From positions 1-64,000 of IMG/VR virus record IMGVR_UViG_3300027779_001743: a stretch of 64,000 nucleotides of DNA; one strand, 5' to 3'. This stretch comes from a virus. Positions 7,512-17,778 of the stretch are shown here, one piece after another. The notes under the pieces were generated by a model. It did not search any database. It had not been told where the DNA came from and saw only the letters and a program-made list of their open reading frames with translations. Both the position numbers and the translations under genes were made by a program. Position 1 is the stretch's first letter. The number at the start of each line of letters is the position of its first letter.

Positions 7512-7689
7512 TGACGACTTATACAAGGTGCATATTAGCGCTGAGGTATTTGAAGAATTGGTAAAAGAATTTAGTATGACGGATACTGCCAAATATATGA
7601 AAGATGGAGAGATATTCGCATACGACATAATGGTTACAAAAGAGAAATTAAAAAGAGTGAATAAAAAGCTCAAGGAGATTGATTGTTAG
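7486..7689 (+). CDS. Small acidic/basic protein of 67 residues, unknown
   Basis: The gene starts inside the 3' end of the primase gene and ends inside the start of the gp47/gp46 gene. The product is charged, with a helical C-terminus (KEKLKRVNKKLKEIDC). No family is recognised. It could be an accessory factor of primase or of the recombination nuclease by position only. The overlap at both ends and good codon use support it. Confidence 0.6.
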   Translation: MENNTWQIDDDLYKVHISAEVFEELVKEFSMTDTAKYMKDGEIFAYDIMVTKEKLKRVNKKLKEIDC

Positions 7690-10600
7690 AATCAAAAATG
7701 AAGGTTCCATTTAGGAAACTAAAACACATACATCACATTAGTGATATCCAAATCAGAAATTTACAACGACACAAAGAATACGAACAAGTATTTGAAGGAC
7801 TATATAAAGAAGTAAGAAAGAATCCAAAGAATGCCATATCGTATATCGGTGGAGATATTGCACACTCTAAGACAGAAATGTCACCTGAGTTAGTAGACCA
7901 ATTATCAAGGTTGTTTAAAAACTTAGCAGACATATGTCCATTAGTAATTATAGCAGGTAATCACGACGCTAATCTAAATAATTTAAATCGTATGGATGTT
8001 CTAACACCAATCGTAGAAAACTTAAATCATCCAAATCTACATTATCTAAAAAAGACAGGTGTTTACACTTGTGCAGATACTGACTTAATTGTATGGGATG
8101 TTTGGGATAACGAAAAAGATTACATCAAAGCAAAAGATGTTCCAGGTGATAGAAAGAAAGTTGTATTGTTTCACGGAACCGTAGATAGAAGTGAAACCGA
8201 TTTAGGATTCAAGCTACCATCTAAAGTCAAAATGAAAATGTTTGATGGGTATGATTTAGGATTACTTGGAGATATTCACAAAAGACAACATTTAAATAAA
8301 GAAGAAACCGTATCTTATTGTGGTTCATTAGTTCAACAGAATCACGGAGAAGATGTCGGTAAAGGTTATTTACTTTGGGATATGGAAACCCTTAAATCAC
8401 AATACATTGAAATACCAAATGAATATGGTTATTATACAATCGATATCGATAATGGTAAATTGCCAAAACTACCCAAGTTTCCTGATAAACCAAGAATAAG
8501 AATACGGGTATCAAATACCAAACCAGCAGAACTAAAACGATTGATGACCAAGATTCAAAAAATGGCAAACATTCAAGAATCAGTCATTACAAGAGTAGAT
8601 GGATTATCAACAGAAAAGATTCGTGATAAGAAAATTAATATCGGTGATGTCAATAGTGTTGATTACCAATTCAAATTGATACAAGAATACTTAAATAACA
8701 ATTATATGGTTGATGAAGACACTATGATTAAGGTTAAGAAAGTTCTTGAAGAAGTAAATCAAGTCATACCAGAATCACAAATACAAAGAAATATAAATTG
8801 GAAACTAAAGAAGTTTGAATTTAGTAATTTGTTTAGTTACGGGGAAGACAATGTAGTTGACTTTACTAAACTAAATGGTATCATTGGATTATTTGCACCA
8901 AACGCAAGTGGTAAGTCTGCATTATTAGATGCGTTATCATTTTGTTTATTTGATGTATCAGCAAGAGCAACAAGAGCATCAGATATTATCAACACCGCAA
9001 AGAACAATCTACATTGTAAATTGAACTTTGAAATAGACGGAACAGATTATTGGATAGAAAAGACAGGTAAAAAGAATTTAAGAACAGGACACGTTAAAAT
9101 TGATATTAATTTTTGGATGGTAGATGAAAACGGAGATACCACAAGTCTTAATGGTGACCAAAGAAGAACTACACAATTAAACATCAGAAAAGTAATTGGA
9201 GATTTTGAAGACTTTATATTAACATCAATGTCAAGTCAAAACGATTCTACGGTGTTTATTAATAAAACACAGAAAGAAAGAAAAGAATTGTTATCTCAAT
9301 TTATGGGATTAAAGATATTTGATAAATTGTGGATTCAAGCAAACGAAGATATCAGAGAAGTAAATGCTTTGTTGACTGACTTTAAGAAAGCAGACTATGA
9401 TTCAGAGTTGGCACAAATTACCAACGAACTTATCATATTAGAATCTAAGGAAAAAGAATTAAAAAGTCAAGAGAAAAAGTTAAAAAGTAGCATAAATTCT
9501 TTACAAGATGATATAGAGGAAGAAGTCAAAAAATTAAAACCAGTTGACGATACCATTAGAGATATCAAAACATTAGAATCTGAAAAGAATAAAACTAATG
9601 AAATGCAACAAAGTATTAGAGCAGATATGGACGGAGCTACTACGGAACAATATGATTGTGAAAGACTTATAACGGACATTAAAAACAAGATAGCAACATA
9701 TGAAAAAGATAATGTTCAAGAGAAATATGCACAATTAGAAAAACTTGAAGAAGAAAGAGATTTATTCCAATTAGAAATAGACAAGTTAAAAGCAGATGTA
9801 AGAGTTAAATTAGACAAGATTGAAAAACTTGGTAATCTAACTTATGATGAAAATTGCAACCATTGTATGAGTAATCCATTTACATTAGATGCTATGGAAA
9901 ATAAGAAAACATTGGAAAAAGATAAAGAGTTAGCAGGAAAGTATTTAACGAAGAAATCTCGTATGGACGACAAGATACAAAAGATGTTTAAGATACGAGC
10001 ATTTAAAAAAGATTTAGATGATTTAGGACAATCATATGTTGAGGGTAATTCAAGACATACTCACTTAGTGTCCAATCTAAAATATCTACAAGAAAGAGAT
10101 AATAATTTAGAAAATCAATTGACACTAATCACTACTGAAATACAAAAGTCAATCGACCAACAACACGATGTAGTTTATAATCAAAGTATTGGAAAACAAA
10201 TAGAAGACTTAAAAGGAAAGAAATATTTGTTAGATGATGACGCATCAGACTTATCAATACATATGACCACATTACACGGAAATATCCAAGTGTTGAAAAC
10301 AAAAGAAACACAAATCAATGATAACATCAATAAAGTAGAAGAACTTGAAGGCGATTATCAAGCATATCAATATCTATTAGAAGCAATCAAACGTGACGGA
10401 GTTCCTTATGATTTAATCAGTAAGTCATTACCTACCGTAGAGGGTGCAGTAAATGATATTCTTGCACAGATAGTTGATTTTAGTATTGTGTTTAATATGG
10501 ATGGAAAACAAATAGATACTCACATTGTTTATGGTGATGATAGAGTATGGCCTTTAGAATTATCAAGTGGTATGGAACGATTCATTAGTTCATTAGCAAT

Positions 10601-10841
10601 TCGTATTGGATTGATGAATGTAAGTAATTTACCACAAAGTAACTTTTTGGCAATAGACGAGGGTTGGGGAACAATGGATAGTGAAAACTTAAATTCAGTT
10701 TCACAATTGTTCCAATATCTAAAAACACAATTTCAATTTACATTTGTAGTATCCCATATAGAAACTATGAGAGACTTTGTTGATACACTATTAGAAATCA
10801 AAAAGACAAACGGAAGTTCATCAGTTAGATTTAGTAGATAA
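7683..10841 (+). CDS. Fused recombination endonuclease: gp47 (SbcD/Mre11) plus gp46 (SbcC/Rad50)
   Basis: 1052 residues. Start is TTG at 7683, placed 5 bp after AAGGAG (7672-7677); the first ATG (7698) is too far from it. Residues about 12-380 are a calcineurin-type nuclease with GGDIAHS, AGNHDAN, LFHGTVD and GLLGDIHK. Residues about 385-1052 are a Rad50-type ATPase: Walker A APNASGKS (Lys411), long coiled coils, a zinc-hook CNHC (Cys725-Cys728), signature LELSSGMERF and Walker B NFLAIDEGWG. In T4 these are two separate proteins (gp47, gp46). The pair resects DNA ends for recombination-dependent replication. In nuclease motif I the expected Asp-x-His is Asp21-Ile-Gln23. Confidence 0.95.
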   Translation: MLESKMKVPFRKLKHIHHISDIQIRNLQRHKEYEQVFEGLYKEVRKNPKNAISYIGGDIAHSKTEMSPELVDQLSRLFKNLADICPLVIIAGNHDANLNNLNRMDVLTPIVENLNHPNLHYLKKTGVYTCADTDLIVWDVWDNEKDYIKAKDVPGDRKKVVLFHGTVDRSETDLGFKLPSKVKMKMFDGYDLGLLGDIHKRQHLNKEETVSYCGSLVQQNHGEDVGKGYLLWDMETLKSQYIEIPNEYGYYTIDIDNGKLPKLPKFPDKPRIRIRVSNTKPAELKRLMTKIQKMANIQESVITRVDGLSTEKIRDKKINIGDVNSVDYQFKLIQEYLNNNYMVDEDTMIKVKKVLEEVNQVIPESQIQRNINWKLKKFEFSNLFSYGEDNVVDFTKLNGIIGLFAPNASGKSALLDALSFCLFDVSARATRASDIINTAKNNLHCKLNFEIDGTDYWIEKTGKKNLRTGHVKIDINFWMVDENGDTTSLNGDQRRTTQLNIRKVIGDFEDFILTSMSSQNDSTVFINKTQKERKELLSQFMGLKIFDKLWIQANEDIREVNALLTDFKKADYDSELAQITNELIILESKEKELKSQEKKLKSSINSLQDDIEEEVKKLKPVDDTIRDIKTLESEKNKTNEMQQSIRADMDGATTEQYDCERLITDIKNKIATYEKDNVQEKYAQLEKLEEERDLFQLEIDKLKADVRVKLDKIEKLGNLTYDENCNHCMSNPFTLDAMENKKTLEKDKELAGKYLTKKSRMDDKIQKMFKIRAFKKDLDDLGQSYVEGNSRHTHLVSNLKYLQERDNNLENQLTLITTEIQKSIDQQHDVVYNQSIGKQIEDLKGKKYLLDDDASDLSIHMTTLHGNIQVLKTKETQINDNINKVEELEGDYQAYQYLLEAIKRDGVPYDLISKSLPTVEGAVNDILAQIVDFSIVFNMDGKQIDTHIVYGDDRVWPLELSSGMERFISSLAIRIGLMNVSNLPQSNFLAIDEGWGTMDSENLNSVSQLFQYLKTQFQFTFVVSHIETMRDFVDTLLEIKKTNGSSSVRFSR

Positions 10842-11000
10842 AGTATTTCTTGGTTCAGAAACACTATGTTCTCTATATAGCTTAAAAATTTGATTATTCA
10901 ATGCTGCGGATGCAGTCAACCTATTTTCCCTACAATATAGTTTAAACCAAGACATTAAGTCTTCATCTAGCGTAAAATTATATCTTTTCTTTTTACTCAT
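10821..11000 (-). CDS. Probable ribbon-helix-helix DNA-binding protein (only minus-strand gene)
   Basis: 59 residues reading leftward from the ATG at 11000; TAAGG lies about 10 nt before it. A GTG three codons earlier is less well placed. The product starts MSKKKRYNFTLDEDL, a basic strand followed by two helices (MSWFKLYCRENR and ASAALNNQIFKLYREH). This is the order of Arc/MetJ-type dimeric repressors. The 3' end overlaps the end of the gp47/gp46 gene by 21 bp in convergent orientation, while the fibre gene diverges from it. A regulator of one of these units is the natural guess. Confidence 0.6.
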   Translation of the reverse strand: MSKKKRYNFTLDEDLMSWFKLYCRENRLTASAALNNQIFKLYREHSVSEPRNTLSTKSN

Positions 11001-11073
11001 CTTATACACACCTTATACATATTAATAAGTATATAAATTTAAAATTTTCATATTTATATACGAGAGAAAAAAT
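11001..11073. promoter_or_regulatory. Divergent promoter region between the minus-strand gene and the fibre gene
   Basis: The 73 bp are almost all A/T. On the + strand, TATAAAT at 11032-11038 resembles the T4 late promoter element TATAAATA and lies about 35 bp before the fibre ATG. On the minus strand, positions 11058-11051 read exactly TATAAATA, about 50 bp before the minus-strand ATG. A recurring motif ATATTTATATA (11050-11060) contains this element. GAGAGAAAAA before 11074 is the ribosome site of the fibre gene. Confidence 0.4.
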
Positions 11074-14000
11074 ATGCCAATAAGAAAAAATATATTAAGA
11101 AAAGGGACAGCACCCAAACAAAACCTATTAGGGTTTGATGTATTGCAAGAAGAAACAGGTGTTTTAGGTGATTTATCAACATCAAAGTTTTTTAAGATTA
11201 GTGAATTCCCATCAGTTTTACCAACAGGTAATAGTTCATTTTTAATTGAAGGTTCTGATTTACTTAAACCTAATGTAGAATTAAAAACAGAAATCCTTGA
11301 TTCACAAGGTAATCCAATATTCCATTATGGTATTCCAAATTATGATAAGGAATTGCCAGCCAGAAGAATGACCATCGAAGTTTATGAAGATGATGTTGTA
11401 AATGGCATTGGTTCATTTACCATATTGGCAGAATTAGACCCAAGAAAAGTTTCTATTCCAACGGCATTTCAAGATACATATAATGTTCGTTTTTCAGCAC
11501 CAATCAACATAAATAAATCAATAAAGAATACAAGACCTATTCGTTTCTATGGAGACCCAACATTATCAGTTTCAGAATTGGTAAAGGGTGTTATTGAAGG
11601 GGTATACACGAGTAATCAGAAAACAGCAACCATAACAGGTAGTGTATCATTAAATATACCAACACCAACAACTGCTCAATATGGTGCTACTGATTCAACA
11701 ACAGCAGACTCAACAGGAATAAATGAAGTTGGTAATAACCAAACTGCTTATATTTCTCAAAATGTAGGAGAAGCACAAAGTTCTATTTTGGGTAATTTAG
11801 TAAAATCACCAAAACCATATGCAACTTATATTGTAAATGCTATGGAAGCCGGTATTGATAACGCTGATGACAAGATAACAAGCACTATGAAGGGTGCAAC
11901 ATTTTCTATCACTTCACCTGACGGATTAGTTGACTCAACGGTTTATCCAGATGCGGATTGGACTAAACCAACAACATTCTCTACAAAGATTTTAGACATA
12001 GTTAATTCAACTACATTTACCACTACCACTCAATATAAAATAAAAAGTAAAAAGAATAATCAAGAATTAATTGTTCCACTACAAGCATCGGCAAGTAATG
12101 TGAGTATAACTCATAATGTTGGTAGTGTAACAAACACAGCAAGTCAAATATTCCAACGCTCTTATGCAAATATGACCGTAGGTAATTTAAGAACATTTAG
12201 TGGTGATACCTATAAAGCAAAAGTTTATATGAAAGAGGATGGAAGTTCTGGTGAATTTGAAAAGATTTATGAAACATTAGTTGAGTCACCAAATGAATTG
12301 ATTGACCAAAATAGTGATACGGGATTTAAAAGTGTAGGTATATTTCCAACACAATCAATCATAGATAACTTTTGGGTAACATCATCAGCCACATTTGCCG
12401 CAACACAAGACGACGATACAATTATAGATGGAGTAATTCTAAGTGGTTCTACGGAACCGCACGCAAATAGTTTTACATTTGAAACAAGTCAATCATATAG
12501 TTTAGAGAAAAACGAACCTTATCTTGTTGACTTTGATTTAGCATTTAAACCAACAAATAAAGTTCAATCTGACGGAACAGAAAAGAAAGACGCAAAATTA
12601 GAAGTATTTTTAACAGGAACATTTTTATCAGAAACATCACAAGAAGTTCCATTAGGTGAAGTTGAATTAAATGAATACGATTTTAATAAAATAAATTCGT
12701 TCACAAAAGTTAAAAAGAAACAAATTACTGATTTCTTAACCCACAACATAACAGGTGGAGTTGCAACAGGTAGTTTAGGATTCAGAGTTAGTTCAGGTGA
12801 ATTTATATTATCTGATGTAAGGTTAAGACCTTTTAGTGAAACTAATTTCAGTCCTGGATTCTTCAAAGCAAATGTTCCAATGCAAAGAGCAATAAAAAGA
12901 GGACAAGCATATGACTTTGTTGTTGAATTTTATGACGCTAATAATAATTTAGCAGAAGCAGTCGCACTCGCAGATGATGTTACATTTGCAGGACCAAGAC
13001 AAGTTCTCGGAGACGGAAACGACGGAGTATTGACGGGTTCAGTATTTTTAAGTAATACTGAAGATACTGGTATTGAGTTTCACGGTGGTTCAGCTTATAT
13101 TCGTTCAGTAGGATATAATGGATTCAATAGAGCATTAGATTCTGGTGGTAGTGGATTTATGATGTATAGTGGTTCAGTATCAAAATCATTAAACACAAGT
13201 GAAAGTTATCAAGGAGTTGGTTTAGAACTTATGGATAATAGTGGAGCTAATCCATCATCAAGTAGATTTTTAAAATTTAGAACAAATGCAGAAGGAGAAC
13301 AATCTGAGTTTGAAGTCAGAACAGACAATTTCTTATTCGGTGTAAAGGGAATAACAAACAATTATATAAGTGGTAGTAATGGTAATTTAGAAATATCATC
13401 ATCTAATTTTGCACTACAAGAAGACGGAGATGTTATTATTGAGGGAACCATTACGGCAGCAGTCGGTGGAACAATTGGTGGTTTTGATATCACAACGGGT
13501 TCATTGGCAGGTGCAGACGGACACTTCTTCATTAGTGGTAGTGCTAGTGGTAGTGTTGGTAATTTTGATAAAACAAATTTATTCATATCATCAAGTGGTT
13601 TCGTAGTAAATTCACAAGGTGATTTAATAGCACGAAGTATCAATTCAATTATATTACCAGCAGGAGCAGATTTTAGTAATACAAAGTTTTATACTGACCA
13701 TAATGCACAATCAGCTTCAGTAATGGCAATAACAGGTTCATTAATCGTATCATCATCACAAGCAAGTAGTTCGTTAGAATTTGTGAAGCTTACAACAGGT
13801 TCATTAGTTATTTCAAGAGACGCAGTAAATGCAGAAACTGCTTCTTTACAAGGAAATGTTACAGCTCTTGGAGTTGCAACCGCATCATTAAGTGGTTCAG
13901 TTCAATCAATAAATTCAGAAACTGCTTCCTTACAAGGAAATGTTACGGCACTTGGAATTGCAACGGCATCTTTAAGTGGTTCAGTCGAATCAATAAATTC

Positions 14001-17000
14001 AGAAACTGCTTCTTTACAAGGAAATGTTACGGCACTTGGAATTGCAACAGCTTCACTAAGTGGTTCAGTTGAAGACATAAACACTACAACAGGTTCATTA
14101 TTGGCAGCATCCGAATCAATGCAAACACAACTCGTATTAACATCAACGGGTATGGATTTAAAAAATGAAACGGGTGGAGTATTATCAAGTTTTGGATTAA
14201 GCACTAAATTATTTGGAAGTGCAAGTAACGCTACAGACTATGCAGAAATAAATCCAGACGGATTAATTATGGTAGCAAATAGTGAAACTGCAAGTATATT
14301 CAATGCAGGTGGAACAACAATTCAAGGTGGAACAGCCACTGCTTCACTTAATGCAGGTGGTTTAGCACTAATTTCCGCTGGAGTTACAGGTAGTTTATTT
14401 AGTGCAACTGGCGCAGAAATTTATGGGGCAGCTGATAAAAACGAAAGAATAACTATAAGTCCAGTTGGAGTATCATTAATAGCAAACAATGTAACAGGTA
14501 GTTTCATTGATGCTAATGGTATGGAAATTTATGGAGCAAGTGACAAAAAGGAAAGAGTATTAGTTAATTCCACTGGTGTAAGTATTTTAGCAAATGATAT
14601 TACTGGTAGTTCATTTACAAGCGCTACTTCAAGTATATTTGGTTCAAACGATAAACACGAACGAATAGAACTTGTTGGTGAGGGTATGAAAGTTTATCAA
14701 AACAATACACAAGTTGGAAGTTTTGGTTCAGACATAACACTTACGGGTGGAACACTAACTATACAAGGAACAGCGGGAACAATCGGAGATGATAAAATAA
14801 CCGTTGGTAGTGCAGCTATCGCAGCGTACGCAGCCAATGCAAAAGTTTTAGATATAGTTGACGCAAAAATTAATATCGGCCCAGCAGCAGTTGCTGGAAC
14901 AGCCGTAACGGGTAATGTAAGGGTTGAAGCAGGTAATGTTTACATTTATGGAGATGCTACTAATACATTTTCTCAAATGTCAAGTGCTGGATTAGAAGTT
15001 ACAGATGACGGAACTAAAATAGCTGTTTTTGCAGGAACAACCACTATCGGAAATACATCAGGACAACACATAAGTATTGATGCTAATTCCATAGATATAA
15101 AAACAGCAGCTAATGTTACGGTATTATCAGCATCTGCTGCCGGAATTTCTATGTCTGGTAGTATAAATGCCGGAGATGGAACAATAGGTGGATTCACAAT
15201 CAATAGCACCGAAATAAGTGCAAGTGGATTAGTATTAAAATCAGGTGGACAGATTACAGGTTCAAGTGTGCAATTAACTGGTGAGATAAATGCATCTACT
15301 GGAACAACAGCGACATCAATCACAGCAATAGGAGTAATAACAGGTTCATTAATCTTATCATCTTCCAATATTCAGTCGCAAACTACTGCACTTGGAGTTG
15401 CAACGGGTTCATTATTTACTTCAGCTACCGCACTTGGAGTTGCAACGGCATCTTTAAGTGGTGCAGTTGAAGCAACAAATACGGTTACAGGAGCATTATT
15501 AGAATCATCGGAATCGATGGCAACACAACTTGTATTAACTTCAACGGGTATGGATTTAAAAAACACTTCGGGTGGATTCCATACAAGTTTTGGTAAAAGT
15601 GTTAAAATGTTTGGAAGTGCTTCAAATGCATTACAAACAGCAAGTGCTAATGTAAATTATTCAGAAATATCACCAGACGGAATGATAATTGTTAATTCAA
15701 GCACAACTTCATCATTCTTCGGAGACGATGTAAGAATATATGGTGGAGCTATTTCATTCTTTAGTGGTAGTGTAACTGCAAGTTCATTTTCATCTTCTGC
15801 AGCAGGGTTTACCGCAAGTATATTCGGTTCGGCAGATAAAGAAGAAAGAGTAGAAGTAACAGACGAAGGTATGAAAGTATTTGCAGGTGACGCTCAAGTA
15901 TCGAGTTACGGAACAAATACAGTTCTTACTGGTGGAACAATAACATTAAGAAACTCTACTAATAATAATGATAAATTGGTTTTATCTGAAAATAGTATGG
16001 TGATATTCGACAACAATAATGAGGTCGCATCATTCGGAGCAAACACCGTATTAGAGGGTGGTACCGTAACAATTCAAAACACGACAAACAACAACGATAA
16101 AGTTGTATTGAGTGAAAATAAATTAGAAATATTTGACAACAATAATGTTGTGGCAGAATTTGCAGCAAACACCGTAATTGAAGGTGGAACAATTACATTA
16201 AGAAACACCACAAATAATAATGATAAATTGGTTTTATCTGAAAATAGTATGGTGATATTTGATAACAATAATGAGGTCGCATCATTCGGAGCAAATACCG
16301 TATTAGAAGGTGGAACCGTAACAATTAGAAATACCACAAATAACAACGATAAAGTAATATTAAGTCAAAATAAATTACAAGTATTTGATAACAATACTGA
16401 TGTAGCATCATTTGGAGCAATAACAAGAATTGGAGCTATAGCAAATAATCATATATCAATGAGTAGTGATGGACTTTCAATAAAAACCGCAGCCAATGTT
16501 ACGGTATTATCAGCATCAGCTGATGGAATTACAATGTCAGGTAGTATAACCGCTGGAGCAGGTAGTATTGGTGGTTGGGCTATATCTGACTCGGTCTTAA
16601 CATCAACAGTAGGTACAAAAATAATAACACTTGATACTGGTAATTCATTAATTAAAGTTCTTAGTGGTTCTGCAGCAGATGCGGATAGACACGCCGTAAT
16701 ATTAAATGGAGCAAAAGGAATTATTGAAGTTTCACAATCTGGAATTGGTATATTTGATACGGGTAGAAGTGAAACATTTACCAAAAATACAATTGTTGAA
16801 CCAGCAATATTTAAACCAAATCTTTCAGCTAGGGGGGATATTGTTTCATCATCAGTTGATGTTACCAGACCAGTTCCAACGATGGATAATCTAAGTGTAA
16901 TAAGTTCTTCTAAAATGAATAGATTGGAAACTCAACAATTCTTCCAAGATACGACAGCTGCAGGTGCAACACTACAAGATTCATTAACACCTTTCTTCTA

Positions 17001-17778
17001 TATGGATAGAGGGACAAGAATGAATCCAACATCACCAAACGGAGCAGCCCCACATCAAAATCCAACAGCAAGTTTTGTAGTTGCAACCACACACGATATG
17101 ACAGGATTAGAGTTTACTGGAAGTTTATTCCCACCTAATTTTATATTTAGTTCAGAATATGTAACAAAGCCAGTTGAAACTCCAGGTACTTTTGGATTCG
17201 TATCGGCATCAGCTTCGGGTTCAAATATATTTACGATTATGGGAAAGGTTTCGGGTTCTACTCACGACGATGAGGACGGAGATAGTGATGACTTTTTTGA
17301 CGCAAAGTTCAACCTATTGGGATTAGAAGCAAACACAAGAGGATTACCAACAGCAAGACAAAATGAATATACATTCTTCCAAGCAAAACATAGTGGTTCA
17401 ATTAGAGCACAATTACAACACGATGGAGATTTTATATCAGCTGGAAACATTACGGCATTCGGAACATCATTCTTAGCAGTTTCCGATAAAAGATTAAAAG
17501 ATGATATACAGACAATTAGTGAATCATTAGATAGAATATTAGAATTACGACCAACAGGATTCAAATGGAAAGACTCAAATAAGAGAGATGTAGGGTTTAT
17601 TGCACAAGAAGTTGAATCTATCATACCAGAAATTGTTGAAACATCAAGAGGATTTATCAATACAGATAATGACCAAGAAACCAAGACAATCGCATACTCA
17701 AAACTTACAACTTATTTGGTAGGTGCGATACAAGAATTAACAAAACGAGTAGAAGAATTAGAGGAAAAAGATAAGTAA
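11074..17778 (+). CDS. Giant tail fibre/adhesin with repeats and C-terminal S74 chaperone
   Basis: 2234 residues, the longest gene here. The first 600 residues look like a structural base (SISEFPSV-type strands); residues about 800-1900 are Ser/Thr/Gly/Ala/Asn-rich repeats of the kind that form trimeric beta-helical shafts. Two tandem repeat arrays are listed separately. The last 100 residues are an intramolecular chaperone of the peptidase S74 family: FLAVSDKRLKDDI, RPTGFKWK, VGFIAQEVE and a final coiled coil (LTKRVEELEEKDK). In this family the chaperone helps trimer folding and then cuts itself off just before the Ser of SDKRLK (Ser2137). It would recognise the host surface. The gene is followed by two further structural proteins. 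Confidence 0.9.
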   Translation: MPIRKNILRKGTAPKQNLLGFDVLQEETGVLGDLSTSKFFKISEFPSVLPTGNSSFLIEGSDLLKPNVELKTEILDSQGNPIFHYGIPNYDKELPARRMTIEVYEDDVVNGIGSFTILAELDPRKVSIPTAFQDTYNVRFSAPININKSIKNTRPIRFYGDPTLSVSELVKGVIEGVYTSNQKTATITGSVSLNIPTPTTAQYGATDSTTADSTGINEVGNNQTAYISQNVGEAQSSILGNLVKSPKPYATYIVNAMEAGIDNADDKITSTMKGATFSITSPDGLVDSTVYPDADWTKPTTFSTKILDIVNSTTFTTTTQYKIKSKKNNQELIVPLQASASNVSITHNVGSVTNTASQIFQRSYANMTVGNLRTFSGDTYKAKVYMKEDGSSGEFEKIYETLVESPNELIDQNSDTGFKSVGIFPTQSIIDNFWVTSSATFAATQDDDTIIDGVILSGSTEPHANSFTFETSQSYSLEKNEPYLVDFDLAFKPTNKVQSDGTEKKDAKLEVFLTGTFLSETSQEVPLGEVELNEYDFNKINSFTKVKKKQITDFLTHNITGGVATGSLGFRVSSGEFILSDVRLRPFSETNFSPGFFKANVPMQRAIKRGQAYDFVVEFYDANNNLAEAVALADDVTFAGPRQVLGDGNDGVLTGSVFLSNTEDTGIEFHGGSAYIRSVGYNGFNRALDSGGSGFMMYSGSVSKSLNTSESYQGVGLELMDNSGANPSSSRFLKFRTNAEGEQSEFEVRTDNFLFGVKGITNNYISGSNGNLEISSSNFALQEDGDVIIEGTITAAVGGTIGGFDITTGSLAGADGHFFISGSASGSVGNFDKTNLFISSSGFVVNSQGDLIARSINSIILPAGADFSNTKFYTDHNAQSASVMAITGSLIVSSSQASSSLEFVKLTTGSLVISRDAVNAETASLQGNVTALGVATASLSGSVQSINSETASLQGNVTALGIATASLSGSVESINSETASLQGNVTALGIATASLSGSVEDINTTTGSLLAASESMQTQLVLTSTGMDLKNETGGVLSSFGLSTKLFGSASNATDYAEINPDGLIMVANSETASIFNAGGTTIQGGTATASLNAGGLALISAGVTGSLFSATGAEIYGAADKNERITISPVGVSLIANNVTGSFIDANGMEIYGASDKKERVLVNSTGVSILANDITGSSFTSATSSIFGSNDKHERIELVGEGMKVYQNNTQVGSFGSDITLTGGTLTIQGTAGTIGDDKITVGSAAIAAYAANAKVLDIVDAKINIGPAAVAGTAVTGNVRVEAGNVYIYGDATNTFSQMSSAGLEVTDDGTKIAVFAGTTTIGNTSGQHISIDANSIDIKTAANVTVLSASAAGISMSGSINAGDGTIGGFTINSTEISASGLVLKSGGQITGSSVQLTGEINASTGTTATSITAIGVITGSLILSSSNIQSQTTALGVATGSLFTSATALGVATASLSGAVEATNTVTGALLESSESMATQLVLTSTGMDLKNTSGGFHTSFGKSVKMFGSASNALQTASANVNYSEISPDGMIIVNSSTTSSFFGDDVRIYGGAISFFSGSVTASSFSSSAAGFTASIFGSADKEERVEVTDEGMKVFAGDAQVSSYGTNTVLTGGTITLRNSTNNNDKLVLSENSMVIFDNNNEVASFGANTVLEGGTVTIQNTTNNNDKVVLSENKLEIFDNNNVVAEFAANTVIEGGTITLRNTTNNNDKLVLSENSMVIFDNNNEVASFGANTVLEGGTVTIRNTTNNNDKVILSQNKLQVFDNNTDVASFGAITRIGAIANNHISMSSDGLSIKTAANVTVLSASADGITMSGSITAGAGSIGGWAISDSVLTSTVGTKIITLDTGNSLIKVLSGSAADADRHAVILNGAKGIIEVSQSGIGIFDTGRSETFTKNTIVEPAIFKPNLSARGDIVSSSVDVTRPVPTMDNLSVISSSKMNRLETQQFFQDTTAAGATLQDSLTPFFYMDRGTRMNPTSPNGAAPHQNPTASFVVATTHDMTGLEFTGSLFPPNFIFSSEYVTKPVETPGTFGFVSASASGSNIFTIMGKVSGSTHDDEDGDSDDFFDAKFNLLGLEANTRGLPTARQNEYTFFQAKHSGSIRAQLQHDGDFISAGNITAFGTSFLAVSDKRLKDDIQTISESLDRILELRPTGFKWKDSNKRDVGFIAQEVESIIPEIVETSRGFINTDNDQETKTIAYSKLTTYLVGAIQELTKRVEELEEKDK
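13834..14085 (+). repeat. Three tandem 84-bp repeats in the fibre gene
   Basis: Three units begin at 13834, 13918 and 14002, each encoding 28 residues of the form ETASLQGNVTALG followed by (V/I)ATASLSGSV and a variable SIN or DIN. The nucleotide sequences are nearly identical, which indicates recent duplication or gene conversion. A more diverged relative is seen near 15385-15480. The repeats build part of the shaft. Confidence 0.88.
15961..16464 (+). repeat. Four 126-bp repeats in an A-B-A-B arrangement in the fibre gene
   Basis: Units start at 15961, 16087, 16213 and 16339, each 42 codons. Units 1 and 3 (type A, with LVLSENSMVIFDNNNEVASF) match each other far better than they match units 2 and 4 (type B, with VVLSENKLEIFDNN or VILSQNKLQVFDNN). 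The true duplication unit is therefore about 252 bp. The last third of unit 4 diverges. Confidence 0.85.

Noticed and set aside
8800-8860. A frameshift or assembly join between the gp47-like and gp46-like halves
   Set aside because: The frame is continuous, the linker is helical and in keeping with both sides, and no change in base composition is visible.
12564-17684. Several minus-strand open frames of 60-140 codons inside the fibre gene
   Set aside because: They mirror the Ser/Thr/Ala-rich repeats of the + strand, have odd low-complexity products and no ribosome sites; they are shadows of the real gene.
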